Of a stretch of DNA of 64,000 nt, positions 18,301-27,279 are shown piece after piece. The notes under the pieces were generated by a model, which saw only the letters and a program-made list of their open reading frames with translations, was not told where the DNA came from and made no database searches. The stretch is from DASTFP01 sp963816855. GTDB taxonomy: Bacteria; Verrucomicrobiota; Verrucomicrobiia; Chthoniobacterales; Terrimicrobiaceae. The translations under genes were made by a program, and so were the position numbers. The stretch is from positions 111,730 through 175,729 of the forward strand of contig CAWFMA010000006.1 in assembly GCA_963816855.1 (NCBI GenBank), read 5' to 3'. How positions within the stretch are numbered: the stretch's first letter is position 1; every line of letters begins with the position of its first letter.

Positions 18301-19326
18301 ATGATCGCCATTGAGCTTTGGGGACTGACCAAGACGTTCCGGACCTATCGGAAGGAACGCGGAGTCCGCGGCGCCCTGAAGGGGCTTTTCCGCCGCGAGT
18401 TCGCCGAAACCCGGGCCGTGGACGATGTTTCCTTCCAAATCGCGGAGGGAGATTTCGTCGGCTTTCTCGGCCCGAACGGAGCGGGAAAGACCACAACCCT
18501 CAAGATGCTGTCGGGCCTCCTGCATCCGACAAAGGGCGCGGCCAGCGTTCTCGGCTTTGTCCCTTGGGAGCGCAAGGACGCTATGAAGCGGCAGATCAGC
18601 CTGCTGATGGGGCAAAAGAACGCCTTGTGGTGGGATTTGCCCGCGCGTGAATCGCTGGAGCTGAACCGGGTTATCTACGAAATCCCGCGGCCGGATTTCG
18701 AACGGATCGTCGACGAATTAACCGAAATGCTCGACGTGCGCGAGCAGCTCGACGTGATGGTGCGCGAGCTGAGCCTCGGCCAACGCATGAAAATGGAACT
18801 CATAGCCGCTCTCTTGCATCAACCGAAAGTGCTTTTTTTGGATGAGCCGACGATTGGACTGGACGTCGAAAGCCAGAAGACGGTGCGCGAATTTCTCAAG
18901 CTCCACAATACGCAAAGCCGGACCACGATCCTCCTGACCAGCCACTACATGCGGGACATCGAGGCATTGTGCGAGCGGGTGATTCTGATCGATCACGGGC
19001 GCGTCGTTTTCGACGGCCTCCTCGAACGGATCGTCGAGCAATTCTCGGTCAGCAAGATCGTCGAGGCCAAATTTTCCGCGCCGACCCACGCCGACTTCGG
19101 CTCGCTGGGTTCGATTCTGGAAAGGACACCGCACTCCGTGCGCATCGGCGTGCTTCGAGCCAAAGTTACGGAGGTCTGCCGGATTTTGCTCGAGCAGGCC
19201 ACGGTCGCGGATTTAACGGTCGTGGAGCCGCCGATTGAAGATGTGATCCGCGAGGCTTTCGGAAAAAGGAACCCTGATTTTTCCCGCAGCAATGCGATGG
19301 TTGGCCATGACTTTCGAGGAATTTGA
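18301..19326 (+). CDS. ABC transporter ATP-binding protein (ABC-2 type exporter)
   Basis: A 341-residue ATPase. Walker A is GPNGAGKTT, the signature LSLGQRMKMEL and Walker B VLFLDEPTIGLD. The long N-terminal insertion (TYRKERGVRGALKGLFRRE) and the C-terminal regulatory extension place it with ATPases of ABC-2 exporters that pair with two-subunit permeases. No permease lies next to it: trmL precedes it and a small non-transport gene overlaps its 3' end. The substrate is unknown. Confidence 0.9.
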   Translation: MIAIELWGLTKTFRTYRKERGVRGALKGLFRREFAETRAVDDVSFQIAEGDFVGFLGPNGAGKTTTLKMLSGLLHPTKGAASVLGFVPWERKDAMKRQISLLMGQKNALWWDLPARESLELNRVIYEIPRPDFERIVDELTEMLDVREQLDVMVRELSLGQRMKMELIAALLHQPKVLFLDEPTIGLDVESQKTVREFLKLHNTQSRTTILLTSHYMRDIEALCERVILIDHGRVVFDGLLERIVEQFSVSKIVEAKFSAPTHADFGSLGSILERTPHSVRIGVLRAKVTEVCRILLEQATVADLTVVEPPIEDVIREAFGKRNPDFSRSNAMVGHDFRGI

Positions 19327-19612
19327 GAAAAATGGGGGCGATTTGCCGGGACTTCCGCCGGCCCTGCGTTCTCTCTGGCACGACGCGCGGGGCAACTGGG
19401 ACGAGGCCCATCGAATTGCGCAGGAAGACGGTTCGGTCGATGGGTCGTGGGTTCACGCCTATTTGCATCGCAAGGAAGGCGACATTTCGAATGCGCGCTA
19501 TTGGTACGCCCGAGCGGGCAAGACAGCCTATGCCGGTTCTCTGGACGAAGAATGGCGGAAGATCGCCACGAGCTTGCTTGCTTCAAACTGCGCCGACGAA
19601 CAGAAGTCGTAG
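19307..19612 (+). CDS. Small conserved hypothetical protein (101 residues)
   Basis: The ATG at 19307 overlaps the last 20 bases of the ABC gene. The product is a small soluble helical protein with WHDARGNWDEAHRIAQ and WVHAYLHRKEGDISNARYW, a layout like a degenerate TPR pair found in many small uncharacterised bacterial proteins. Translational coupling to the ABC gene is suggested by the overlap. No function can be assigned. Confidence 0.72.
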   Translation: MTFEEFEKNGGDLPGLPPALRSLWHDARGNWDEAHRIAQEDGSVDGSWVHAYLHRKEGDISNARYWYARAGKTAYAGSLDEEWRKIATSLLASNCADEQKS

Positions 19613-21640
19613 CCTATTCAAGACGACGAGAACGGTGCTGCCCTCGTGGACAAGCAACGCCGATGGCCAGGGGAATCGGAAAAAGAAACGCAGCGCACGT
19701 CATCACGACAACCGTTCCCAGAGCTATGGCGATGTTCTGATAGATGATCCGGCGCGAGCGAAGGCTCAGCGCCAGGGCGAGCAGAAAATTCTCGAGGCGG
19801 TCGTTCATGAGGACCACTTCGGCCTGCTCGAGGGCCGCATCCGCGCCGCGGGCACCCATGGCCACGCCGACATCGGCCGCCGCCAGGCATGGCGCAGCGT
19901 TCACGCCGTCCCCAACCTGGCCACCTGACAGGCGCCATTTTCCTTGAGCGCCTGATGGCGGCGACTTTCTGTTCCGGCATCAGGCCGGCGCGAATTTCTC
20001 CGATTTGAACGCCCCGGGCAATCTGTTCGGCGACTTCCGCACGGTCTCCCGTCAACATCACGGTTCGCAACCCCATCTCGGCGAGGTTCCGCAGGATTCT
20101 CTCGGCTTCCGGTCGAAGCGCGTCGCGGAAGCCCATCCGACAGAGGAGGTCCTCGCCCGCCACCCAGACCTCCAGCCCAAGGGAATTCGTAGACGGAGAG
20201 GAGCGCGGAGCAATTCCCGCCAATTGGCCGTTTCCGAGCAAAAAAATCCTGCCCCCGATGTTAGCCCGCAACCCTTGGCCGGGCAGGGTTTCGAATTGCG
20301 TCACCTCCGCCGGGTTGACCCGCCATTGGCGACCCAGTTTCTGAATCGCCCGGGAAGCGCGGATGCTCAGAGAGGCGGGAAAGCGTATAGGCGACTTGCT
20401 TGCAACGCGCCTCATCGCCTCGAAGGCATTCGAGGGATTCCAACGTCAATTCGCCGGATGTCAGAGTGCCCGTCTTGTCGAAGGCGACCACGTTGACGCC
20501 TGCAAGTGTCTCGACGGCCGCACCGCTCGGAAAAGAAGGCCTCGGCGAGCGCCGCAAGCGATCGCCGAGAGCACCGAAGAGGGCACCGAGAGCACCAGGG
20601 CACACGGCGAGGCCACGACGAGAAGCGTCCTCGCGCGGCAAAACGCGCTCGCTCGTCCCCCTTCTGGCAGAAACGAAGGAAGATCGAAAACCAACCACCA
20701 GAGGAAAAACATCACAAAACAGAGAGAGAGGATCGCCCAGGTGTATGTCGTCCCAAATCGATCTATGAACCTCTGGGATGGGGCCCTCATTCCCTGGGCT
20801 TCGCGGATGAGGCTGATGATTTTTTTGCAATGCGTTCTCGCTCGCCCTGCGTAGCACGCGCCTCGATGGCTCCCCAAAGATTCATCGTGTCGGAAAGCAG
20901 GATGTCTCCAGGTTCCTTGGAAATCGGCCGCGACTCACCGGTGAGGTTCGACTCGTCGCAAGCCGTGGCGCCTTTTCAGCAAGGCCCCCTCGCGCCACGC
21001 TCCGATGACTCTCGCGCCTGCGGCCACCGCCAGCATCAAAAAATGCACATCCAGCCTTCCCTGGCGAAATCGCGCCCACGCGTCTTCGGCTGCGTCCCAT
21101 CCGCCGCACATATAAGCCGCAGCGTAAAAGCCCAACGCGGTCAAGCGGTTGAAAGCATCTGCCGCAGCGGCAACCGCCCCGAGAAGCAGGCAGGAAGCAA
21201 CGAGCAGGGCGAGGCGTTTCCACTCTTATCTTCCTCGGCGAATGGCCGATGCTCTCGCGGAGCGTATTTCGGCCACTTTACCGCGATCCATCTCCAAAAC
21301 GAGATGGCTGTTGGGCAGGTCTGTTTCTCGATGAGCGTGCTTCCGAAGACATCTTTTACGACAACGCGCGAGCTTTTTACCCGTGCGGACGGGCTCGCGC
21401 CGCATACGGCGCAGACGCCCGCCGCCGTAAGATGCCCGGAATCCGCCGACCTATTGGCGATCACCTCGGAGACGCGATCCGCCAGCCGATGACCTTCGTC
21501 CGGCCCCAAGGTGGCATGGAAAGCCGGCGCTGATCCTCGCTGAGCGCCACAGCTTCAGGCGCGGCTCTTCCTCCAGAATTCCGGAAACTTCGCGGATTAC
21601 GCAAGCTGTCCCATCGTCTTTCAAAGGAAAGTCTAAGCTT
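19583..21640 (-). pseudogene. Decayed heavy-metal P1B-type ATPase
   Basis: Pieces of one metal-transporting ATPase occur in order on the minus strand but in changing frames. From the N-terminus: a CVIREVSGIL segment near 21600, a piece with VCAVCG near 21440, the first membrane pair (FYAAAYMCGGWDAAED) near 21070-21130, the actuator motif DESNLTGESRP near 20950, the SPC ion motif (VVASPCALVLS) near 20610, the phosphorylation site DKTGTLTSGE near 20480, TGDRAEVAE near 20070 and the C-terminal HEGSTVLVVLNRL near 19610-19650. About 100 residues between the first membrane pair and TGES are missing, the hinge motif reads GDGVNA instead of GDGVND, and at least four frameshifts are needed. SPC fits zinc/cadmium-type transporters. 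The deletion makes sequencing error an insufficient explanation. Confidence 0.88.
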
Positions 21641-21810
21641 ACTGAGCTTAGCGCTGATCATGCTTTCAACCAACGCTCTTTTTGCCGGCCTGAAAAATTG
21701 AGATGCGGACTCAACTTCCATAAGCAAAGAAGCCAAAGCGCGCCTGCGGAGGATCAGGTGTCGGAGGGCATCGTTTCTGCGCTTTCCAGTCCGGCGGCGC
21801 CGATCCGCAA

Positions 21811-22049
21811 GCTTAGAACCTGTGAAAAAATTAGAAAGCGCCGCCCATAGGGTTGCGTGTCTTTTTGGCTTGGCCTGCGTTGCTCGGGCGGGACAGCCGA
21901 CCGAAGGGAGACAGCCTGCCGAAGGCAGCCCGCAGGGCGATGCAAAGCATCGGCGACACGCTGCGGGTATTGCCGCTGCCCTCAGGCCTTGGCCAAGCCA
22001 AAAATCCAGCAGCAACGCGGCGCTTTGTAATTTTTTCGCCGATTCTTAG
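21811..22049. repeat. 239-bp structured palindromic element (MITE-like)
   Basis: The termini are inverted copies: GAAAAAATTAGAAAGCGCCGC on the left (from 21823) and, reverse-complemented, GAAAAAATTACAAAGCGCCGC on the right (22017-22037). A nested pair TGGCTTGGCC / GGCCAAGCCA lies inside, and small hairpins occur in the centre (CTGCCGAAGGCAG; CGATGCAAAGCATCG). There is no ORF. It sits between the 5' end of the dead P-type ATPase and the thioesterase gene. A non-autonomous mobile element or a structured RNA are both possible. Confidence 0.72.
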
Positions 22050-22085
22050 TAGCTCTTCGAACAAATCGTGTCCGCGACCTCTGGT

Positions 22086-22520
22086 TTATTCCCAACCCGA
22101 CGGTTCCCGCGCCACGGGCAAAATCTGGAAGACCGAGGACACTTCCGGCGGGATCGATTTTGGACGCCCGGATTGGCGGTCGACGAATATCCAGCTCGTT
22201 TCCCCGCGGGCCACCACGGCGCGGTCGTTTTCGCGAAGGAAAAGATATTTCCTCAATGAGCTTGCTCTCCTCAACGTCGACACCCAGGTGAGAATCACCA
22301 GACGCTCTCCGGCAAAGGCTGGTAACAGGTATTCCACATAGTGGCTTCGAACCACCCACGAGGCAACCGCCGATTTCGTCGCTGCCGTGCATCCGGCGGA
22401 ATCGGAGTGCGAAATCGCGGCCTCCTGCATCCAGCGGACGTATTCGATGTTGTTTGCATGATGGTTTGCGTCGATCGCTGCGGTCGAAACAACAATCGGG
22501 AACCGGTGAATGGCGCCCAA
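22086..22520 (-). CDS. 4HBT-family acyl-CoA thioesterase
   Basis: A 144-residue hotdog-fold protein. DANHHANNIEYVRWMQEAA is the catalytic-helix signature of 4-hydroxybenzoyl-CoA thioesterase-type enzymes, although the usual Asp-x-x-x-H-x-N pattern is slightly altered. The start appears to be TTG at 22520, five bases after the SDR gene's stop; no ATG exists before the signature. It is the last gene of the rpsU operon. Confidence 0.82.
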   Translation of the reverse strand: MGAIHRFPIVVSTAAIDANHHANNIEYVRWMQEAAISHSDSAGCTAATKSAVASWVVRSHYVEYLLPAFAGERLVILTWVSTLRRASSLRKYLFLRENDRAVVARGETSWIFVDRQSGRPKSIPPEVSSVFQILPVAREPSGWE

Positions 22521-22525
22521 AGCAG

Positions 22526-23362
22526 TCAGCTCTCTTGAAGAAAGGGAAGCGTGTCGCGGTATGAGGGGAATGCCGGTCTCCAGCCGGTGGCGCGAAGTTT
22601 CTCATTGCTGACGCGCTTGTTGGTCCATCCCCGCTTACGGTTCAAATCGGGTTCCCCCCTCCCGGGCAACGGCCGGCAAAAATAATCTCCCAGCCACGAG
22701 TAGACTTCGAGCTGGGTAGCCGGCGTGCCATCGCTCACGTTGTAGACGCCCGGGGTCGCCGGATTGACGACAAGGTGGACGATTGCTTTTGCCGCATCGT
22801 CCCGGTGGATTTGATTGATCCAACGAAGGCCATCCCCGTCCAGCAGGGCATCGCCGGATAGGAACTTTCGCATGAGTACCGACCGCCCGGGGCCGTAAAG
22901 TCCCGAAAGACGCGCAGCGAACCCGCCGAAAGCCAGCACGATGCTCTCCGCCTCGAGGAGAATTCGCCCGGTTTCGCGATCGGGTTTGGTCTCGCTGGTT
23001 TCGCTGACCCATCCTCCGTCGACCTGCGCGTATACGGAGGTGCTGCCCGTTATCAGGGCCCGCCGCGGCTCGATCGCAGCGAGAATGTTCGAGAGTCCGT
23101 CGACAAAGAGAGAGCGGTAGACGCCCGGTGTCGCCCGGTCCGGCCCCGCGCAATGAATCAGGGCCTCGGCGCCGCGCCAGTCAGCGCTGAGAGAATCCCT
23201 TTTGGTGATATCCACCGCGCGAACCTCATAAGGTTTTCCGACGAGGCGCGCGGCGGACTGCGGCCTGGCGCAAAGGCCAAGGACGTCCCAGCCGATATTC
23301 GAAAACAAATCGGCTGCGGCTTCGCCGAGGAAACCGCAGCCGGCAATTACGACCCGAGGCAA
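22526..23362 (-). CDS. NAD(P)-dependent epimerase/dehydratase-like protein (extended SDR)
   Basis: A 278-residue Rossmann protein. The nucleotide motif GCGFLGEAAADLF is at the N-terminus, LIHCAGPDRATPGVY and GSTSVYAQ sit where SDR active-site residues are expected, and the C-terminal part has VYNVSDGTPATQLEVY. The catalytic tyrosine seems present (SVYAQ) but the Lys of YxxxK is not, so this may be an atypical SDR related to YeeZ. It starts five bases after the rpsU stop. Confidence 0.82.
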   Translation of the reverse strand: MPRVVIAGCGFLGEAAADLFSNIGWDVLGLCARPQSAARLVGKPYEVRAVDITKRDSLSADWRGAEALIHCAGPDRATPGVYRSLFVDGLSNILAAIEPRRALITGSTSVYAQVDGGWVSETSETKPDRETGRILLEAESIVLAFGGFAARLSGLYGPGRSVLMRKFLSGDALLDGDGLRWINQIHRDDAAKAIVHLVVNPATPGVYNVSDGTPATQLEVYSWLGDYFCRPLPGRGEPDLNRKRGWTNKRVSNEKLRATGWRPAFPSYRDTLPFLQES

Positions 23363-23367
23363 GTCGC

Positions 23368-23571
23368 CTATGGCAGGTTAAGATTGAAGCGGATCTTCAA
23401 CTTCGAGCGCTTGGCATTGTTCTTGGCCTTGCGACGCGCCCGTTGAGTGGGCGTCTCAAACGCCCGCAACCTCCGAACCTCGTCGAGGATTCCCTCTGCA
23501 TCGAGCTTCGATTTCAGGCGCTTGAGCGCGCGATCGATCGGCTCTCCTTTGCGAACAATTACTTCCGGCAT
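23368..23571 (-). CDS. rpsU: 30S ribosomal protein S21
   Basis: A 67-residue basic protein with the S21 pattern: MPEVIVRKGEPIDRALKRLK, then a helix and an RARRKAKNNAKRSKL basic tail. It binds near the 16S anti-Shine-Dalgarno region and assists initiation. An AGGTGA ribosome site lies just before the ATG, and a near-consensus promoter lies upstream. It heads an operon with the SDR and thioesterase genes. Confidence 0.95.
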   Translation of the reverse strand: MPEVIVRKGEPIDRALKRLKSKLDAEGILDEVRRLRAFETPTQRARRKAKNNAKRSKLKIRFNLNLP

Positions 23572-23613
23572 ATATTCACCTACTTTCCAAAGTCCTCCCT
23601 ACAAAAGAACAAA

Positions 23614-23642
23614 ATTATAGGAAAGGGGACCCGTTGAGTCAA
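23614..23642 (-). promoter_or_regulatory. Near-consensus sigma70-type promoter of rpsU
   Basis: Read on the minus strand, TTGACT (23642-23637) is followed by a 17-base spacer and a perfect TATAAT (23619-23614). The start point would be near 23607, leaving a leader of about 35 bases before rpsU. It is the best promoter match I found in the window, as expected for a ribosomal protein gene. Confidence 0.85.
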
Positions 23643-23698
23643 ACGGTCACTTTCCTCAATTGCAATTCAAGGGAAACTCCCCTATTGATCACGTCGCC

Positions 23699-24403
23699 AT
23701 GAAAGAGCTTTTCCGCTTGGGGCATCTTTCGATCCTGCTCGCCGGGTATTTTGCGATCACCGCGCCCCGCCTTGCGGCCGGTTCGGTGCTTTCGGAACTG
23801 ACTTCCACGCAGCAAAGCCAGTTGCAGCAGGGGGCTCAAGTGGTTGTCACTGAAAATGTTGAAGGAAAGCCTTGGCCTCGGATTAAAGTCTACCTCCTTG
23901 TCGCGGCAAGTCCCGAGCAGGTGACGGCGGTGTTCTTCGATTACGAGAGCGCAAAGACGTTTATTCCCAATGTCATCAAATCGGAGATTTCCAACCGGCT
24001 CTCAGCTTGCACGATGGAAGTGGACTACGGGTTGGATGTGCCGATTTTCCCCGACGAATACTATACGGTGCGCAACAGTTTGAAGCGGCTGGAAGAGAAT
24101 TCCTACTGCATCGATTGGAAACTCCTTCGCTCGGTGCTGACGAAAGACAGCGTGGGAAGCATCCGGGTCGAGCCCTGGGAGGATAGCGCCCTGATCTGCT
24201 ACCAAAATCTGGTGACTCCGGCCTCCAATATTGCGGTCCTCCTGCGCGGCAAGGCTATCGAGCAGATGAAGGAGACAACCAAGGCGATAGCGGCCAAAGT
24301 TGAAAGCGAGAAGACCGCCGAGCCGGCAACGCTGAAACGTCAGGTCGCCGCCCTTCGCGGCGCCCTAAAGGAACGTCCGGCACCGGAATTGACAAAATAC
24401 TGA
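23699..24403 (+). CDS. Secreted START/SRPBCC-like protein
   Basis: The ATG at 23699 gives a signal peptide (MKELFRLGHLSILLAGYF, with likely cleavage after AAG) and 234 residues in total. The mature part has the START-like pattern GKPWPRIKVYLLVAASPEQV, DYESAKTFIPNVIKS and a C-terminal helix before a Lys/Glu-rich tail. A periplasmic ligand-binding or lipid-handling role is likely from the fold. The gene is divergent from rpsU. Confidence 0.75.
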   Translation: MKELFRLGHLSILLAGYFAITAPRLAAGSVLSELTSTQQSQLQQGAQVVVTENVEGKPWPRIKVYLLVAASPEQVTAVFFDYESAKTFIPNVIKSEISNRLSACTMEVDYGLDVPIFPDEYYTVRNSLKRLEENSYCIDWKLLRSVLTKDSVGSIRVEPWEDSALICYQNLVTPASNIAVLLRGKAIEQMKETTKAIAAKVESEKTAEPATLKRQVAALRGALKERPAPELTKY

Positions 24404-24492
24404 ACGAAGCGCGGGATTAAGCGGCGTTCTGTCCGGCAATCTCTCCGGCATTTGACCCGACTTTTGCCTGAAGATTCGGACACCTGCCGTGA

Positions 24493-27279
24493 ATGCCTGA
24501 AACGATCTACCTGACGGAACGGCGCCCCCTCGTTTTCAAAGTTGCCAAGTGGTTAACCGGGATATCTGCCGTCGACCCGATCGATCTGAGCCAGCACGCG
24601 GTGCTCGTGCCGACCGCCGCAGCGGCGCGACGTCTGCGCTTCGAGACCGCCAAAGCCGCCGGCGAAACCCGGAGGGGCTTGTTGTCACCGGCATGGACGA
24701 CCCCCATGGGGCTGCTCGCCTTTTCATCAGGCAACTTCATTTCCCGGGCGGATGCTCTTCTCGCTTGGATGAAGGTTATATCGCGAGCCTCCCCTTCGGA
24801 ATTCCCCGCAATTCTTTCAGCCTTTTCCGACCATCGCGATTCGTCGCTGCGGCTCGGCGAGGCTCTTTTGCATCTGTGCTCGCTCCTGGCAGAAGCCGGG
24901 CTGACTCCCGGTTCGCCGGAAATCGCGCGGGCATGCCGGCAACACGAAGACCGGTGGAACGAACTGGGAAGCCTCTATCGGGGTTATCTTGAGTCTCTTC
25001 GGCGCGCGGGCCTCGTCGACGCGAACTCGGCGCGAATCGACGCCGCGCGAAGAGGTGCGGCGTCGCGCGGGATCAGCAGGGTAATCCTCGCGGGGGTGCC
25101 GGACCTGAACCGGATTTGTCAGGAGTATCTGGAAAACCTCGAATCCTCGGGCCTCGTTCGCGTCACGGTTCTCGTGGATGCTCCCGCTTGCGATGGCGCG
25201 GGCTTTGATCAGTGGGGCAGGCCGGATCTGGAAGCCTGGACGAAAAGATTGCTGCCTGTCCGCCTCGAAGGCGTCATCGTGGCCGCGGAGTTGGCGTCGG
25301 AAGGAGAGGTGGTGGCCGATCTCGTCGGACCGGAAGGCGGCCCGGGAGTATGCGTGGCCGATGCGGGTTTGATTTCTCCGTGCGCTCGGGCGCTGCGCCG
25401 GCGCGGACTTGCGTCTTATGACCCGGCGGGGAAATCGCTGGCCAGCTTTGAGTGCGCGACCATCGCGAGGCTTTGGCTTTCATTCTGCGCGAGCGACCGG
25501 CTGGCCGATCTGAGGGGTCTCGGGGAGTGTCCTGTCTTCTTGCAAGAATTGTGCGCGGCATCCCGGCTCGAGCCGCCAGGCGCGCTGGCGGCCCTGGATG
25601 CGGTGCGCACGGGGATCCTGGTCGAAACGCTGGCGGATGCGCGCGCGTTTTTCGAGCGCCGACCGCCCGCCGGTAAAAGCGGGGCGCAAGCTGCGGCTCT
25701 GGTCGAGGGGGCGTGGACACTTCGAGAGAGATTCGGTATCTCGGGCTCGTTGCACGACCTTCCCCGGTTCCTGCGCGCGCTCTACGCGCGACGCCGAGTC
25801 GCCCCAGGCTCCGGGGAGGCGGAAGCGCTCGCTGCGTTGTCGGCTCTGCTTCGGGCCATTTGTGACTCGCCGTTCTCCGACCCAGATTCCGGCGAGGCGG
25901 TCTTTTGCGAGGAAATGAGGAACATCGCCGTCTTCGAGCGCCAGCAGGAGACAGACATCGAGCTGAATGGCTGGCTGGAAGCTTCGTGGCTGCCTAATTC
26001 GACGCTGATCCTTTCGGGATGCACCGAAGGAACAGTTCCGGCCAGCGTCCCGGTGAGCCCCTTTCTTCCGGACTCGATTTGCCGGGGACTTGGTCTCCAA
26101 AACAACGCCCAACGATTTGCGCGCGATGCCTGTCTCTTGCACTGTTTGATAGCCAACCGGAATTCGGAGACGGTTCAATTGACTCTCAGCCGCATCGGCT
26201 CGGACGGCGAGCCGTCCAGGCCTTCCCGCTTGCTTTTTCGTTGCCCGGACGAGGAACTGCCAACTCGGGTAAGAAGCCTCTTTAGTCCTGGCCTTTCGCG
26301 GCGCCCGGCGCATGCCCGGGAGAGGACGTGGCTTCTCGATGTGCCGGAACGGCCGGCTCTCGATTCATTGCCGGTCACCGCGTTTCGCGACTACCTGCAA
26401 TGCCCGTTGAGGTTCTATTTCAAGCACGTTCTGCAAATGCGGAGATTCGACGCGCGAAAGGCGGAAATGGACGCCCTGGATTTTGGCAGCGTCCTGCATG
26501 AGACGGTCGGGCGTTTCGCTAACAACGAAAGTATTCGCGACTCCAGTGATGCCGCCGAGATCGAGAAGTTTGTCCTCGCGGAATCGGAGGTCGTCCTTGC
26601 CGATCGTTTCGGCAAGCGGCTCAACCTTCCCGTGCGGGTGCAGCGGGAAAGTTTGCGCGCGCGTTTGCGCCGGTTTGCCCGTCTTCAAGCGGGGGAGCGC
26701 GAATCCGGCTGGCGGATCCAATGCGGTGAGCTTCGCTTCGAAAAGGAGGATACTCTCGTCCTGGCCACTCTCCCGATCGTCGGCAGCCTTGACCGGGTGG
26801 ACATTCACGAGGGTACCGGAAAGAGGCGCATTCTGGACTATAAGACGTCCGCCCAGCGAAGTTCGGCGAACGAATTCCATTTCGAGGAGGGCGATGGACA
26901 ACTCGATCCCTTTCACCTGCTGATTCGGGGGAAGCTCCGCCGGTGGAAGGACCTCCAACTTCCGCTCTATCGCGCGCTGGCCCGGCTGCGGTGGCCCGAC
27001 GAAGATGTCTCTCCGTCAGTGGCATATTTTTTTCTGCCGGAGCGTATCGACGAGAGCTCGATTGAGGAGTTTGCGTTGGACGACGCGGTGTTCAATTCCG
27101 CGATGTCTTGCGCCCAGGCGGTCGCGGAAAACATCGGCCGCGGGATCTTTTGGCCGCCTCGCGCGGTAGAGTATGATGATTATGACACGATCTTTCTCGG
27201 CGAAGACCCGGGAAATGTCCTGAGCGTGGAGTCAAAGCGACTCCTCAACGGGTTCGCGGATCTCAGGCCAGGACCATGA
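24493..27279 (+). CDS. AddB-like protein with C-terminal PD-(D/E)XK nuclease
   Basis: A 928-residue protein. The N-terminal two thirds resembles the inactivated helicase part of AddB, with no Walker A motif. The C-terminal RecB-type nuclease begins at FRDYLQCPLRFYFK, has LDFGSVLHETVGRF, and catalytic GSLDRVDIHEG followed by ILDYKTS. The cysteine cluster of iron-sulfur AddB proteins is missing: only the first Cys is seen and the C-terminal three are absent. No AddA-type helicase gene is adjacent. It overlaps the convergent EamA gene by 17 bases. Confidence 0.85.
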   Translation: MPETIYLTERRPLVFKVAKWLTGISAVDPIDLSQHAVLVPTAAAARRLRFETAKAAGETRRGLLSPAWTTPMGLLAFSSGNFISRADALLAWMKVISRASPSEFPAILSAFSDHRDSSLRLGEALLHLCSLLAEAGLTPGSPEIARACRQHEDRWNELGSLYRGYLESLRRAGLVDANSARIDAARRGAASRGISRVILAGVPDLNRICQEYLENLESSGLVRVTVLVDAPACDGAGFDQWGRPDLEAWTKRLLPVRLEGVIVAAELASEGEVVADLVGPEGGPGVCVADAGLISPCARALRRRGLASYDPAGKSLASFECATIARLWLSFCASDRLADLRGLGECPVFLQELCAASRLEPPGALAALDAVRTGILVETLADARAFFERRPPAGKSGAQAAALVEGAWTLRERFGISGSLHDLPRFLRALYARRRVAPGSGEAEALAALSALLRAICDSPFSDPDSGEAVFCEEMRNIAVFERQQETDIELNGWLEASWLPNSTLILSGCTEGTVPASVPVSPFLPDSICRGLGLQNNAQRFARDACLLHCLIANRNSETVQLTLSRIGSDGEPSRPSRLLFRCPDEELPTRVRSLFSPGLSRRPAHARERTWLLDVPERPALDSLPVTAFRDYLQCPLRFYFKHVLQMRRFDARKAEMDALDFGSVLHETVGRFANNESIRDSSDAAEIEKFVLAESEVVLADRFGKRLNLPVRVQRESLRARLRRFARLQAGERESGWRIQCGELRFEKEDTLVLATLPIVGSLDRVDIHEGTGKRRILDYKTSAQRSSANEFHFEEGDGQLDPFHLLIRGKLRRWKDLQLPLYRALARLRWPDEDVSPSVAYFFLPERIDESSIEEFALDDAVFNSAMSCAQAVAENIGRGIFWPPRAVEYDDYDTIFLGEDPGNVLSVESKRLLNGFADLRPGP

